A DNA stretch of 64,000 bases from Flaccisagitta enflata (GCA_965153355.1 OZ231128.1:15128001-15192000); one strand, 5' to 3'; positions 37,001-49,485 are shown, counted from the stretch's first letter. Numbers and translations: made by a program. The notes: generated by a model not told the origin, from the letters alone.

Positions 37001-37530
37001 TGGAAATGTTTTGATTTGCTATTAATTCTTTTTTGAAAGATAAACTGTAGTGTTTTCCTTCAAACTGTCATTTTCAATCCAAATGCCTTCAAAGCCCATG
37101 CTCCCGAAACTAGTCCAGGATCTGGAGGTACCGACGAGATGGAGGAGAACAACATGAAGAACTACACTTCACAGTTTACTTTTTGAAAATGAATTTGAAG
37201 CAAATTAAAACATTTGGCTTTTGATACTAAGATCAACCACCCGAGACACGCACCAACAGAGACAGACGCACCAACAGAGACAGACGCACCAACAGAGACA
37301 GACGCACCAACAGAGACAGACGCACCAACAGAGAGACGCAGAGCGCAGACAACGCACCAACAGAGACAGACGCACCAACAGAGACAGACGCACCAACAGA
37401 GACAGACGCACCAACAGAGACAGACGCACCAACAGAGACAGACGCACCAACAGAGACAGTCGCATCAACAGAGACAGACGCACCAACAGAGACAGACACA
37501 CCAACAGAGAGACGCAGAGCAGAGAAAATG
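36885..37530. repeat. Palindrome with shared core, copy 4, minisatellite arms
   Basis: The core at about 37000-37230 closely matches copy 1. The left arm is the inverted minisatellite that also serves copy 3. The right arm is about 16 units of 18-bp CACCAACAGAGACAGACG (37245-37515). The minisatellite flips strand at each core. Confidence 0.75.
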
Positions 37531-38131
37531 GAAATACAGACCAACAGACCAACGGATGGACAAGACCTCTTTTACAGTCCTTAGTCTGCAACAAAAAACA
37601 GCAACGAGAGACATGCATAATTCGCATTGAAGGTTCAAAAGGCGACTGAAAGTGAGGCGATTCCGAGGTGCCGAGCCGCATTCCAAGCGCCGCTTTTTAT
37701 GTGATCGAAAGGAGATGAAAGTTGCTGTTTCTTTGGTGGATAGGCTGTTCCCAGAGACGGGGGAAGGCGAGGCGAGGCAACTGTTGAAATCCTGAGTTGG
37801 GCAGTTAAAACAGAGGAATGGTAAAGATAAACTGGTCCCTTTAAATCAATTCGTCTGGGACTTAACTGTACTTATGTGTGTTTAAACATACAGGTTTACT
37901 AAGATAATTTTCCCTCTGTATCACAGTGATTTTAAAGCTATGTTGAGTAATTATTTATGAAACGATGATACTAGTCTTATCCTTCATCATGCAGGCTACT
38001 TGGCAATTTTTTAAAGTTCTAACCGATGACAATGACAATGTACAAAAGAAATAACCTTCAAATGCCTTGAATGGATGCCATATTCCAAACATCAGAATTG
38101 TATAACTCTTTTATCTTAAAATAAGCGCGCA
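37531..38131. other. Non-genic stretch
   Basis: No repeat family or coding signal recognised. Composition is ordinary around 37600-37800 and AT-rich afterwards. Confidence 0.35.
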
Positions 38132-38133
38132 TA

Positions 38134-38765
38134 CACTGTCCGCCAGAACACGGAATGAGTTGACTTGAAATGATCGTCTACAACTCTGATAGGTTTTGAG
38201 TCCTTGTGGTGTGTATGATATAAATCTAAAAAAAACTAAATCATTTTTGGGGCGCTTTTTGAAATATTTACAAAAATAGTACAAATCTAGTACATCTTTC
38301 ATCATAATTCTTTGTGATGATTTATTTTAGTATTTTTGACTGCAGATTTGGACTCAGCGGGTGGCTTGCGGTTCGTTTGATATGTCACACTATATACTTT
38401 TGAAAAAGAAGAAAAAACTTATTTTTTTATAAAATCATTAAAAATAAATGTACTTTTTAGCAATATGATGAATAAATTAACTTTTTATTTCTTTTTCAAA
38501 AATATATACCGTGACACATCAAACAAACCGCAAAGCACTCGCTGAATCCGGATCTGCAGTCAAAAATATCAGAAAAGATCACCACAAAGAGTCATGATGA
38601 AAAATGTACTAAATTTACACCATTTTTGCATATATTTCAAAAAGCGCCCCAAAAGTGACTTACTTTCCTTTAGATTTATATTGTACACACTACAATGACC
38701 CAAAAACTATCAAAGTGAGAGACGATCATTCAACCTTAACTCATTCCGTGTTTTGGCTGGTAGTG
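38134..38765. mobile_element. Palindromic TIR element, CACTG.CC.GCC ends
   Basis: Ends CACTGTCCGCCAGAACACGG and, inverted, CACTACCAGCCAAAACACGG. The left flank is TA, the right CA (possibly a mutated TA). Inverted matches continue through GGGGCGCTTTTTGAAATAT and CTGCAGATTTGGA to a centre near 38440. It fits a Tc1/mariner-like MITE. Confidence 0.7.
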
Positions 38766-38769
38766 CATA

Positions 38770-39754
38770 CTGTTTGATGCCATTGATATCTCGTACCTCC
38801 TCTAGTTTGTTTTCAATTTGCCAATCTTCTGAAGCCTGTGAACTTGCCACTTGCGCCGGAGCGGGTTTCCTTTCCTTAGGAGGAAGCTCCATCGCGTCGT
38901 CCCGATTCCACAAAGACCTCAGTAATATTAAAAATGAAACAGGGAATACAATGACTAAAAGTCGCGTCGCTTAGTAAACTTAGGGTTAGGGAAGGCAATG
39001 CAGGAGTTTGAATGGACATTCAAAGCATACTGTCAACTCAGTTGACCGATTCAAAAGCAAGCAAGCCATACAGTGTCAATTGCAAAACATTGAAATGATG
39101 ACCCTTCTTTCAATCACTTTTAGAGCTGACTTCCATTAGTATTTTGTGGTTAGGCCTAACATTAGAGTGGGTTAAAATTCTAGTGGGGTTAACACCTTAA
39201 AATATTTTTGTCAGCATTCAAATGCTTTGAAAACAACACATTACAAATTTGCATTACTCCCATCATTTATTCCAACCAGAGATATAAAAAATATTAAGAA
39301 AATTTTGAAACATTGCCTGTATGGAAGGGCGTGAGCCCAAGGCGAAGCCAATCCCATTGAAAGGTTGAACGTCAGCAAATCCCAAAAACAGCACTAGTCA
39401 TTAGCAGTATTAAGTAAATAGTTGAAAAACGTATGCTCTAACATTAAACAAGAGAAATAACTTGAAGTCGCATGCACCCAACCGACTTTTCTTCCTTTAA
39501 ATCTTTCACTTAAGTCTGTTAATTGGTGTGTCACATTTGTCACAAAGACTTCTTATACGTTACTCTTGAAACTTATAAGATTTTTTTGCCGATGAAGTAA
39601 GCGATCTTAAATTCCAATAGCGATTAACAAAATGTTCCAAAAAAAACTTCATCAGAAAATGATTTGATCCCGCAATCAAGTCATTTTCTGGCATAAAAAG
39701 AACACACTGACAAGCATTCTAAATACTTCATAAGCAAATAAATCAGTTATACAC
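38770..39754. other. Non-genic stretch with a protein-like minus-strand frame at its edge
   Basis: The minus-strand frame 38710-38913 is higher in complexity than others here but partly overlaps the preceding TIR; see findings. 38976-39754 has no recognised feature apart from a degraded AGTCGCATGCACCC hairpin-like end at about 39464. Confidence 0.3.
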
Positions 39755-39850
39755 TTTTTAGTCGCGTACCACGCGACTATTTCCTGCTTTTTTGGTCTGT
39801 CCGTCGGTCCGTCCATCGGTACGTCCGTATGTCGGTCCGTCACACTTTAG
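39755..39850 (-). mobile_element. AAGGCC element, 3' end
   Basis: Minus-strand 3' hairpin AGTCGCGTGGTACGCGACT at 39759-39777 preceded by a GGAC/GGTAC tract. The 5' part is missing. Confidence 0.7.
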
Positions 39851-40224
39851 CACTTAACCATATTCTCAAAGGTCTTACGGCCTTAAATATTCCCATTAAA
39901 ACCAGTGCTGAATTGGGATTCATTGACTTTAAGTGCGGAATGGAAAATAAGTCGGAGGAGCAGGTACGGAAAAGAAGACGGAGGAGCAGGTGCGGAAGTG
40001 GAAGAGTATGCGAAGGTTGTTATCAATACTGTTGTTTTCATGTCAGGCTGAAATCCAGATTACATGAGTTTATTGCGGCGTCTTTTCAAAATGACTGAGT
40101 TGATGGGGAGGAGAAGATGAAGGCGCTAAATAGGTCAGGTGCAGCCAAAGGGGTGTACGTGTACAAGAGGACCTCACTAAAAATTTCAGCGTCTGAACCA
40201 TTTTTGGGCTTGAAGGTAAGGATG

Positions 40225-40505
40225 AGTTCAGTAATGGGGTTGAGTTTAGGGGTAAGGGTTGAGTTTAGGGGTAGGGTTGAGTTTAGGGGTAGGATTGAAA
40301 GTAGGGGTAGATTTGCGTGTAGGGGTAGGGTTGAATCTTGAGTGTAAGTGTAAAGTTAGGTAAGGGGGTAGGGTTAAGTGTTGGGGTAGTGTTTAGTGCA
40401 GAGGAGGGTTGTGTGCAAGGGTCGGTTGCGTGTAAGGGTAGGGTTGGATGTAGGGGTAGAGTTAAGTGTAACGGTTGGGTTTAGCGTAGGGGCAAGGTTG
40501 AATTT
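40225..40505. repeat. GTTGAGTTTAGGGGTAGG minisatellite
   Basis: About 15 degenerate 18-20 bp units rich in TTAGGGG and TAGGGTTG words. It resembles a G-rich telomere-like minisatellite more than a true telomere repeat. Confidence 0.7.
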
Positions 40506-40942
40506 AGACAAAATGGTCAGTTTAGTTTGCGTTAAATATCAAAACAAATCAAAGGTCCTCCAGTACATGTTTGCCATGCTGTCTCGCATCGTCGGCTTGG
40601 TATCAGGGGCAGTTTGGCGATAAGTAGACGTCGATCACACAAGCACGTCGTTGTTGATTGGAGATGTTCGGTTTACGAGCACGAGTTACTTTTTGTTGCA
40701 CAGTTCATAGGATAAATCGGGAGTAAATGGTGAAACAGTATTTGACGGAACGAGAGCAGCTAACAAAAAAACTGAGAAAAGAATATCCATGTCAATGATT
40801 CTTTTACTCCTGAGGAGGAAAATCAGGTGACATATTAGTGAAATTACTAAAACAAAACCATGAATCCATAAAACAAGCGATAAACAAGCCAAACATATAG
40901 CAAAACTTGAGGATGTTTGGGAAGTGAAGGTAATTCCGTACC

Positions 40943-41090
40943 AAACAAAGCCGGATACACGGCTACCACGGTCGCGTGCGGGTGGGCAGAGGCCGTATTT
41001 GAGGTCATCTGGGCAGGAGCAGTGAGGCCAAAGACTGCAAAAAAAAAAGTCATATGTGACGGATGGACGGACGGACAGACAAAGTACAAT
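40943..41090 (+). mobile_element. AAGGCC element, 3' truncated
   Basis: AAACAAAGCCGGATACACGGC, GGTCGCGTGCGGGTGGGCAG, GCCGTATTTGAGGTCA and (GGAC)n; no terminal hairpin. The body matches 15558-15738. Confidence 0.75.
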
Positions 41091-41345
41091 TTATGCCACC
41101 AGAGCGATTTTTTAATTTGGAGCTTGAGAAATTCTACTCCAAACATTGGCGGCGGACACCCCCTTGGCGGTAAAAAAAATCCGCCTTTTGGAGTGAATAC
41201 AGTAAGATGGGAGCAAAGACGACCTAGACTGGAGAATAGATTTTAAGTATCTTAACTTTATTTGATTTAAAAAAAAGCTTCAAAATTACAGTCCCCGACT
41301 GGGGACTTTTAATTTCGCAAAACGCGACTCGAGAAGATACACGAC

Positions 41346-41500
41346 AAAAAAAAAAAAAAATTCAAAAAAATTTCAAAAAAAAAAAAAAAAAAGAAAAAAA
41401 TTTAAAAAAAAAAATTTAAAAAAACAAAAAAAAAATTTCAAAAGAAAAAAATCAAAAAAAAAAAAAAAAAAAAAAAATCAAAAAAATTTTTTTGAAAAAA
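41346..41500. repeat. Poly-A-rich tract
   Basis: Runs of A broken by AATTT and TTCAAAA words. Confidence 0.9.
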
Positions 41501-41504
41501 TAAT

Positions 41505-41660
41505 TGATGTCCATGATGGCATGCATACTTTTAAGTCCATGACGGCATACCTTAAAGTCCATGACGGCATACCTTAAAGTCCATGACGGCATACCTTGAA
41601 CATTAAACACTGAAGTCCAAGAAAGCAAACCTTGGTCCTTGGAGTCCTTGACGGCAAACC
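41505..41660. repeat. 24-bp minisatellite, GTCCATGACGGCATACCTTAAA
   Basis: About six units, the outer ones diverged. Confidence 0.85.
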
Positions 41661-41739
41661 TTTTTTAGAGGAATGGCATGGGTTATTTTATGCAATATTA
41701 GCAATATCTGTTTTTAAAACAGTCCACGGGAAGAAAAAA

Positions 41740-41850
<111 letters not shown>

Positions 41851-41859
41851 CCAACAACA

Positions 41860-42660
41860 GTAATATATTACTACACAAATAAGTTTATATCTCATAAACC
41901 ACATAAACCAGACTTCAGATTTAAATCGAATTTTGCAGGAGCTGTTTAATTGACATTATTTACCTGTTTACTGAGTTTTAAAAAAATTCATAAACTTTTA
42001 CTACCCTTTGCCTATGAAAACTGCTTAAGTCCTAGTAACATATTACTACATAAATAAGCTAATATCTCATAAACCAGGCTTCAGATTTAATTCGAATTTT
42101 GCAGGGGTTGTTTATTTACTACCCTTTACTTGAATACCAAATTAGAAAAAAATTCATAAACTTTTACTACCCTTTGCCTATGTGGCTTGTGCAAACAATT
42201 TATCCTATATAAAACTCATACAATTAATCAAAAGGAAACAGAAATTGAACAAAATTTGGAAAAGATATGGACATTTATATAGTGTAAGCTTCCATTACAT
42301 ACACATACATACCTAATCTGTGGTCTTTTGAAATCTTAAATCGCCTAAGTCCTAGTAACATATTACTACATAAATAAGCTAATATCTTCTAAACCAGACT
42401 TCAGATTTAATTCGAATTTTGCAGGGGTTGTTTATTTACTACCCTCTACTTGTATACCAAATTAAAAAAAAATTCATAAACTTTTACTACCCTCTACCTA
42501 TGTAAACCACCTAAGTCCCAGCTAAATATTACTACAAAAATAATAGGCAAAGGGTAGTAAAAGTTAATGAATTTTTTTGAAAATTGGTACACAAGCTCCT
42601 ATTGACCTATAAACAACACCAGCCAAGTTTCATAAAATTCTGAAGTCTGGATCCAAAGAT
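41860..42660. repeat. about 160-bp repeat, three direct copies and one inverted
   Basis: ATATTACTACA.AAATAAG, CTTCAGATTTAATTCGAATT and AAACTTTTACTACCCT recur at about 41865-42015, 42035-42185 and 42355-42500. A partial inverted copy starts at 42541 (AGGCAAAGGGTAGTAAAAG). Confidence 0.8.
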
Positions 42661-42962
42661 ATGAGAAGGTCTTAAACCCACTCACTCACTCACCCACAAA
42701 CAGACTTACACGATCAGGTCCACCTCATAGTCCACCGACGAAAACTGTTCGTCGGGGACAAAAATTAGGATCTATACTAATTTAGGCTGCTCTTTTGCTT
42801 GAATATATTTGCTTCAACTTGTGACTTGAATTCACTAACAAATAGAACAGAAATTTTATATAATTAAAAAAAAATTATAAATAAATTATAGATTATATTT
42901 TAAAGGTTATTTGTCTGTTTTAAGCTTTGCTAAAATATTAACTTTTATACATTTCTGTTTAT

Positions 42963-43164
42963 ACAAGGCTGGAAACACGTTTACCCTAGTCCAGTGCTGG
43001 AGAAGGTCTATAAGGCATAAAGGCAGGAGCCATTTGCTCAAAATCTCAAGCCTTGAAAAATAAAAAGGGGAACGACTAATGGACCGATCGACTGACCAAC
43101 TATCTAACCAACCAATAAACCGACCAACATACCGACATACAAGTTGTAGCTACGCGACTAAAAT
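42963..43164 (+). mobile_element. AAGGCC element, diverged
   Basis: ACAAGGCTGGAAACACG, a GGAGAAGGTC block as in 2119-2720, a GACC/AACC tract, and 3' end GTAGCTACGCGACTAAAA. Confidence 0.7.
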
Positions 43165-43682
43165 TAGCTGTAATAACAGAAAATTTAGTTAATATTTTTT
43201 CAAATTTAGCTAATATTTTTTCAAATTTAGCTAATATTTTTTCAAATTTAGCTATTATTTTTTCAAATTTAGCTAATATTTTTTTAAATTTAGCTAATAT
43301 TTTTTTAAATTTATATATAATTACTAACCCAATTTAATGGGCAAAGTTAAAACATTGAAAAATGAAATCTTAATGAGGTCAAGTCACAAGATCAAGAATG
43401 AGAAATATTAAAATATTTTATTTATCAAATAAAATCATAATACCTAAATTCTATCCTCCAGTCTTGGTCGTCTTTGCTCCCATCGTACTGTATCTCATGA
43501 ACGGAGGCGAGATTCATAATTCTTCTTGGTGGCGTAAATTGTATTGAGATAACCTATTGAATGATACCATACACGGGCATATTGCTATGGCGAAATGAGC
43601 TGCAGGGGGGTGCTATACGCCTATACCGTTATCTTCATGTTGTATTCAACGTACATGTGCACAGAAGTTAGCTACAAAAAAG

Positions 43683-43795
43683 AACAAGGCCGAGTAGATC
43701 AATAAGGTGCGACGTGTAGATCGTCGAACGAATGCGTTACCCGACAGACAAACGGACACAGCCAGTTATAGAGATGCTTTGTCGCACCTAAAAAT
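43683..43795 (+). mobile_element. AAGGCC element, AGGTGC subfamily
   Basis: ACAAGGCCGAGTAGATC, 5' motif AGGTGCGAC, short ACAGACAAACGGACAC tract and 3' end ATGCTTTGTCGCACCT plus AAAAA. The 5' motif is an exact inverted match to GTCGCACCT. Confidence 0.8.
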
Positions 43796-45237
43796 TAGGC
43801 TTAGAAAGAATGAAACGGGAACGCCGCGCCGTTAAAAGGCCACCGAGGGATCATGCGTGAGAAAAGAGAAGAGAAAATGGAAAAAAAAAAGAAAAGATAA
43901 GATTGATCCTCTGATGCCAACTATGGCTGTTCAAATTTGCTAGACAAGGCAAGTAATGAAATGACCACTTATTATGAATATTTAAAAGTAAAAAATTGAA
44001 GTTTGAACAATGGACTAATAGTGGCAGATAGAGTAAGTTGTATAGTATCATGCACCCGACTAAGAAAGTCATTATTTTCCCCCCCTCTAAAAAAAAGTTT
44101 GACAAAAATTTTTATTTAATAAAAATCTTTTGATTTAAGATACAAACTAATATTTTTTAAAACAATCTTAAAGATATTAGACAAAAACTTTTAGCTCATA
44201 TATTTTGACCAATCCTCTATGTAATTTTATCCTCAATCCTTTATTCTCTATTTCATCCTCTTTGTAATTTTATCCTTTATGTAATATTATAATAAACTGA
44301 AAAGAGAATATTTTCTTTTCATATAATTATGCTTAAAAATATTTCTTTACTTAAATTATGACAAAATAACTTTGAATAAATATATTGGAATCAATGATTA
44401 TCAAAATGGTTACCAATGCCCCACGCAGGTGGTCAGTGGCAATGATGAAAAATACTAAGTAATTTTGTAGGAGCAATAATGCAAAAGGTGCCCAAAAACA
44501 CTGAGGAAACATACACCGCACAATGGATCAATTGACCAATATATTGGGTTATAAAATTGTATTTGTGAAACCAAAAATCTTTAAATTGCCCTAAAGCAGA
44601 GATCAGCAAGTCAATTTGCTTAAATTCTTAAGCTAAAAAATTAAAAAAAACTCAAATCAACAAAATGAATAAAATATGCAAAAAATGATGAAAATAATAC
44701 TTACATGTCAATTTGTATATTTTTTGGCTTCTGATCATGTTCATCAGAAAAAAGCAAAAAAACCATATGTTATGCCACTTAGCAGATTTTTTTAATTTTC
44801 ATATTTTTAATTCTTATGTTTTATATAAAAAATAAATTTTAAAATGCCAAAAAAAAACATTTAAGGATATTGAAAGAATTATTGTACAAAATAGTATAGA
44901 TTTCTTTGTTTTTTGTATACTCAAATGAATGCAAAGGATATTTGGTACCAAAAAGAGCATGCAAAATATTTATAAAACAAAGTTTGATTAGTAAAAAAAT
45001 AACAGCAGTAAATGAAAAATATATTTTAATGGAATGGTATCTTTAGTAAGATAATTAAGCGTATATAAGTATTTCACTGAATATATATCAATATGTAAAA
45101 CGGATTAACTAGATCATTATAAAATTTTAGCTACATTTTTCCTATAATCAGCCTACATACATGGTTGATGTTGGCAATACTGTTACATCTATACAAAACT
45201 TATTCCGTAACTTGCTTTTCAAGCAGGGTAGCGACTG

Positions 45238-45239
<2 letters not shown>
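43796..45239. other. AT-rich non-genic stretch
   Basis: At 44405-44560 a very diverged AAGGCC body is faintly visible (CACGCAGGTGGTCAGTGGCA). The rest is AT-rich with no recognised feature. Confidence 0.4.

Positions 45240-45331
<92 letters not shown>
45240..45331. repeat. (CT)n microsatellite
   Basis: About 46 uninterrupted CT units. Nothing is recognised in 45332-45976. Confidence 0.95.
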
Positions 45332-45334
<3 letters not shown>

Positions 45335-45976
45335 AATGTCGTGATTTCATAACGCGATTCAAATTGCAGAATGAAGGATGAAGAAATGTTCGATGGGGCA
45401 GTGATGCCATCACTGTAATAGGGTGGCCGGGGTTGTGACAAGCTCCCGTACCGTTTCAGCTCGAATTATGAATTGTGCAATAAACTACATGGACACACTG
45501 TTCAAAGAATTAAGAACAAGGATTTGGACATGGACGAAGCGGGCAGAGAATACTGCAAATATAAGCCAATAAGATCAGATGTAAAGAAAGAAACCTGATG
45601 TTTAGCCAACGTTTGATGATAAAAAATTTGAAAAAATGGGTGAGGATGTATTAATCCCGCAACAATACGTTCTCACCTTCATGCTAAAAAAAGAAAAAAA
45701 AGTCCAGATAATGGATCTTTTAAACATGAATCATATGCTCATATCCTAACAAGTTAAATGTAAAAGAACTGAGCGCATGAGATATTTCATTCACTGAGAT
45801 TTCGTTAGTCATCATCTGTGTCGGCTTTGTCCTAAAGTACAGTCCATAATCCAAACGCTCCTCAGCCATCACTCCCAGCGCGGTTCTTTAAATCCTTGAG
45901 CCTCGCTTCGTTACCCAAAAGTTCCTGACAAGGTATATCATGGGTAAATATTTGAATGCTTCCTTTCTCTTTCTCT

Positions 45977-46170
45977 TTTTGGCTGCGGCTTTGTCCGTCC
46001 GTTGGTCCCTCCATCGGTCTGCACGTCTGTCCGTCACGCTCGAGTTTAAAACGCCAAAAACGTGCATTTGTGATGCTGCAGTAGGTATTGTGTGTGTGTG
46101 TGTTGGAGGGGTGTTGAGGGATGGGTTGAGACTGGGAGTTTGATGCCTCTGTCCACCCGGCCCGGTACAG
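45977..46170 (-). mobile_element. AAGGCC element, partial
   Basis: (GTCC/GTTG)n at 45991-46040, the G-rich GGTGTTGAGGGATGGGTTGAG block and TGTCCACCCGG. The body aligns with the copy at 14938-15133. Confidence 0.55.
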
Positions 46171-46611
46171 AAATATTGTGACCCCGTGTCATTCGTCTCT
46201 TTCACTCTTGAACTTTTGCACAAACCCTAACCCATTTCTGTTCTGATTTGATAAGGTTCACTCATCATCGGCGGTTCATCAATTACAGCTGTAGTTGGTA
46301 GGACTCATAATTGGATTCGAACGACCAGGAGATGCATTCGTCATTCGCCACCATGAAAGAATTTGTTCATCAGACAAACTCAAACTTCATATGGGAACCT
46401 CGTTTGTCAGATGGTGGATTCATACATCTAATCGGGGACTCATTTTTCACACGGGACATTCTTTCTGCACAGAAGCACGATCCCTTCACCAGTTGGAAGA
46501 TCAGTTCATCCATTCATAACGATTGGAGTCTTCAAAGGATTCGTTCATCAGTCCTTCTTGGACAATACCTCTGTTCATCAGGTGATTTATCATCTTGATC
46601 CCAGTACATCA
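46171..46611. repeat. Degenerate 30-36 bp tandem repeat with TTCATCA words
   Basis: (G/C)TTCATCA or CATTCGTCA words recur about every 30-36 bp from 46275 to 46585. Two overlapping open frames of 74 and 95 codons lie here; I attribute them to the periodicity. Confidence 0.45.
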
Positions 46612-46882
46612 AGCCCGGGCGATTTTGCATATTCTTTAACAATACAATACACTAAACAATTTTTCAAAATATTGGGCCAATACAATACCAATACAATAGA
46701 ATATCTTAAAAGATTGTACACAATATGTAATAATATTCTAATTCACTTAATAAAAAATCATTATTGAATCTTAAATAAATAGTTGAAACTTTAACTCATT
46801 TTTTACATGCTTGATCAAAAAAGAATTTTTGAATATTTTTCTTAACTTTCATATATCAATATTTTTTTCATATATTTTTTAT

Positions 46883-46932
<50 letters not shown>

Positions 46933-47059
46933 TGTGTGTGTGTCTCTCTCTCTCTCTTTCTTTTTTTTTCTTTCTTGTTTTTCTGCGTCTTTATCTCTAT
47001 CTGTCTGTCTGTTCCTCTCTCTTTTTCTTTCTCTCTTTTTTTTTCTCTTTCTCTTTCTT

Positions 47060-47093
<34 letters not shown>

Positions 47094-47476
47094 TCTCTCT
47101 CTTTTTTTCTTTTCTCTTTCTCTCCTCTTAAGTGTACTGACCCAGGATTAGATCTAAGGGAAAATCCATCTTTTATCCTCCTCATCCTCTTCATCTTCCA
47201 GACCTCATCCTCTTCTTCACTTTTTTTCTGCACTTCCCAAAAAAATCGATCTCTCTTCATTCTCCTTATCAACCTTACCTTACCTTATCCTCTTCTTCTT
47301 CCCTACTTATATTTTTCACCAGTGTGTTTGACCTTCTTAAAATATCCCCCTTTTTTTTTAAATTATTATTTTGTATTGTATTGGGAAAATAACAATACCC
47401 ATAGTAAGTATTGGGTAAACCCAATATTTACAAGTATTGTAAATACAATACAATACCCAATACAAATCGCCCAGCC
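46612..47476 (-). mobile_element. TIR element with CAATAC-rich ends, copy 2
   Basis: Ends AAGCCCGGGCGATTTTG and, inverted, CAAGGCTGGGCGATTTG, each followed inward by CAATAC/GTATTG words. The middle has (GT)n at 46888-46942 and CT/TTTC repeats to 47130, then T/C-rich sequence. It is inverted relative to 3050-3974. Confidence 0.7.
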
Positions 47477-48284
47477 TTGCAGTACATTCAATCTGGTATA
47501 CTTGGGAGCTGGCTTAGGTTTACTTTGGGATCCACATTTTTTGTCCCATGGCAATCAGATACGTGGGACTATAAGATGGACCTGATCGTGTAGTCTCTGT
47601 CTGTGTTAAATCTTCTCATATCTTAACATTGCATTATAATGAAATCAGGCATTTATAAATTGTTAATTTTTTTTATCAAAGTCTATATTGTGATATATCA
47701 AATTTCTCTGAACGTTATCAGGATTACAAATTTGCAAGTTAAATTACACTCTATTTATTCAAAATTGGTTTTTTTTTTTTAATTTTGTAGCGTAACAGCC
47801 GGCTGTTATTTTAACTACCAATTGTTGTATACAGCATTTTCTTAAATATCAGCGGATTGTATCAAAGTGTGGGTGTGTGTGAAGATGACAAAATATACGA
47901 CAGACGCTAAAAAAGTGGATCCTTTAGTACACCTAGACCAGAGGGGAGTGGTGCGCATATTAACTAGTCAGTGAAGGTTCTCAATGCCCTATTCCGTTTA
48001 TTTTAGTTCGGGTATAACATCATTTAATTATAGCATGAAAAATGTACTGCTAGTTGGCCCTGTAAGGTGAAATTTGAGCCGAAGTATCTTGACATCTGTG
48101 ATCTACTTAGTTTAAAATTTCATAAAAAATTTCATAAAAAAAAATATCATAAAAAAAAAAAAAATTTCATAAAAAAAAAAAAAAAATACTGAGCCAGCGA
48201 GAAGAACGCAATAAGAAATATAAATCATGATTTTTGTTGAATGACATACTATTTCATTAAGAACATACACAGTAATTATTGTCA
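47477..48284. other. Non-genic stretch
   Basis: Contains the palindromic ACAGCCGGCTGTTAT block near 47797 and TCAGCGGATTGTATCAAAG near 47850. Both have counterparts near 30680 and 30840, so a diverged repeat is present. A-rich runs lie at 48120-48190. Confidence 0.4.
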
Positions 48285-49205
48285 TATGTCAGCCGGAGAC
48301 CCTTGAAAAGCTCAATTCTGAGCTTTTACTTTTTTCGCGTTTTTTTCTTAATTTCCCACGACCATATATCCTCTCTGAGTGGGCTAATTTTTTTTTCTGA
48401 GAGAATGTTTGGGCAACAGCTATGTGGTGGAGAAAAATTGGGGAGTAGGTATGGTTTTTTATCACTTTTTTCGATTGGAGAAAAATTGAGAGATGAAAAT
48501 CGCGAACATGGCACCCTTTGATTTTTTTCATTTTTCACTCATGGATAGATTTTGGGGCGAGGAATTCATTAAGATTGTCAAATTCTTTACAAGTCTTCAA
48601 GATATAGGCCAAAATAAATAAATTAAAAAAGAAAAGCTCAGAATTAAGCTTTTTGAGCTTTTTACTAGATAACCAACTCAAAAAGCTCATTTCTGAGCTT
48701 TTTAAAAGCTCAAAGTTGAGCTTTTCAAGACAGTCTTTAATGACTTAGAGCGACAGTCAGTCTTGAAAAGCTCAACTTTGAGCTTTTGAAAAGCTCAGAA
48801 ATGAGCTTTTTGAGTTGGTTATCCAGCCAAAAGCTCAAAAAGCTTAATTCTGAGCTTTTCTTTATCAACTTTTTTATTTTGGCCTATTTCTTGAAGACTT
48901 CTAGGAGATTTTACAAACTAAATGAATTCCTTGCCCCAAAATCTATCCCTGAGTGAAAAATGAAAAAAATCGAAAGGTGCCAAGTTTGCGATTTCCACCT
49001 CTCAATTTTTCTCCAAACCAAAAAAATGATAAAAATCCATACCTTCACCCCAATTTTTCTCTACCACATAGCTGTTGCCCGAACATTCTCTCAGAAAAAA
49101 AATTAGCCCACTCAATGAGGATGTATGGTCATAGGAAATTAAGAAAAAAACGCAAAAAAAGCAAAAGCTCAGAATTGAGCTTTTCAAGGGTCTCCGGCTG
49201 TATGT
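48285..49205. mobile_element. 911-bp palindromic element with nested AAAGCTCA palindromes
   Basis: Arms of about 440 bp fold on a centre near 48745. Ends are CAGCCGGAGACCCTTGAAA and its complement, with TATGT duplicated at 48285-48289 and 49201-49205. At least eight short palindromes of the type AAAAGCTCA...TGAGCTTTT lie in the arms and centre. Open frames on both strands mirror each other. No transposase. Confidence 0.85.
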
Positions 49206-49374
49206 AATTTGTTACCAAACATCATTTATTTCAATGAATAAAACATATTCATAAGAAAATCATTAGAGAATGTTAAAGACATGCTAAGAGCATCTGTCAG
49301 AAATTTGCAAAGATTTGATAACATCCCAGCTTAAAATAAAAGAAAAAATTACTGTGTAAGTGTAAATGTAAGTG

Positions 49375-49485
49375 TTGCCCATATCCCAGCCTCATGGCCC
49401 GAATCCTAGTCTTGAGGCCCAAATCCGAACCCCAAGGCCAAAATCTCATCTTTGAGGCCCAAATCCCAGCCTCAAGGGATTTTGT
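49375..49485. repeat. 21-bp AGGCCCAAATCCCAGCCTCA minisatellite
   Basis: About five units of the same type as 5690-6000, just left of a palindromic element end. Confidence 0.75.

Noticed and set aside
37205-37681. Frames of 103-158 codons on both strands near 37.2-37.7 kb, membrane-like on the minus strand
   Set aside because: The LSLLVR hydrophobic repeat is a translation of the 18-bp CACCAACAGAGACAGACG minisatellite; frames are open on both strands.
46310-46330. GGATTCGAAC, resembling a minus-strand tRNA T-arm
   Set aside because: No acceptor stem, D-arm or anticodon arm can be formed upstream on that strand.
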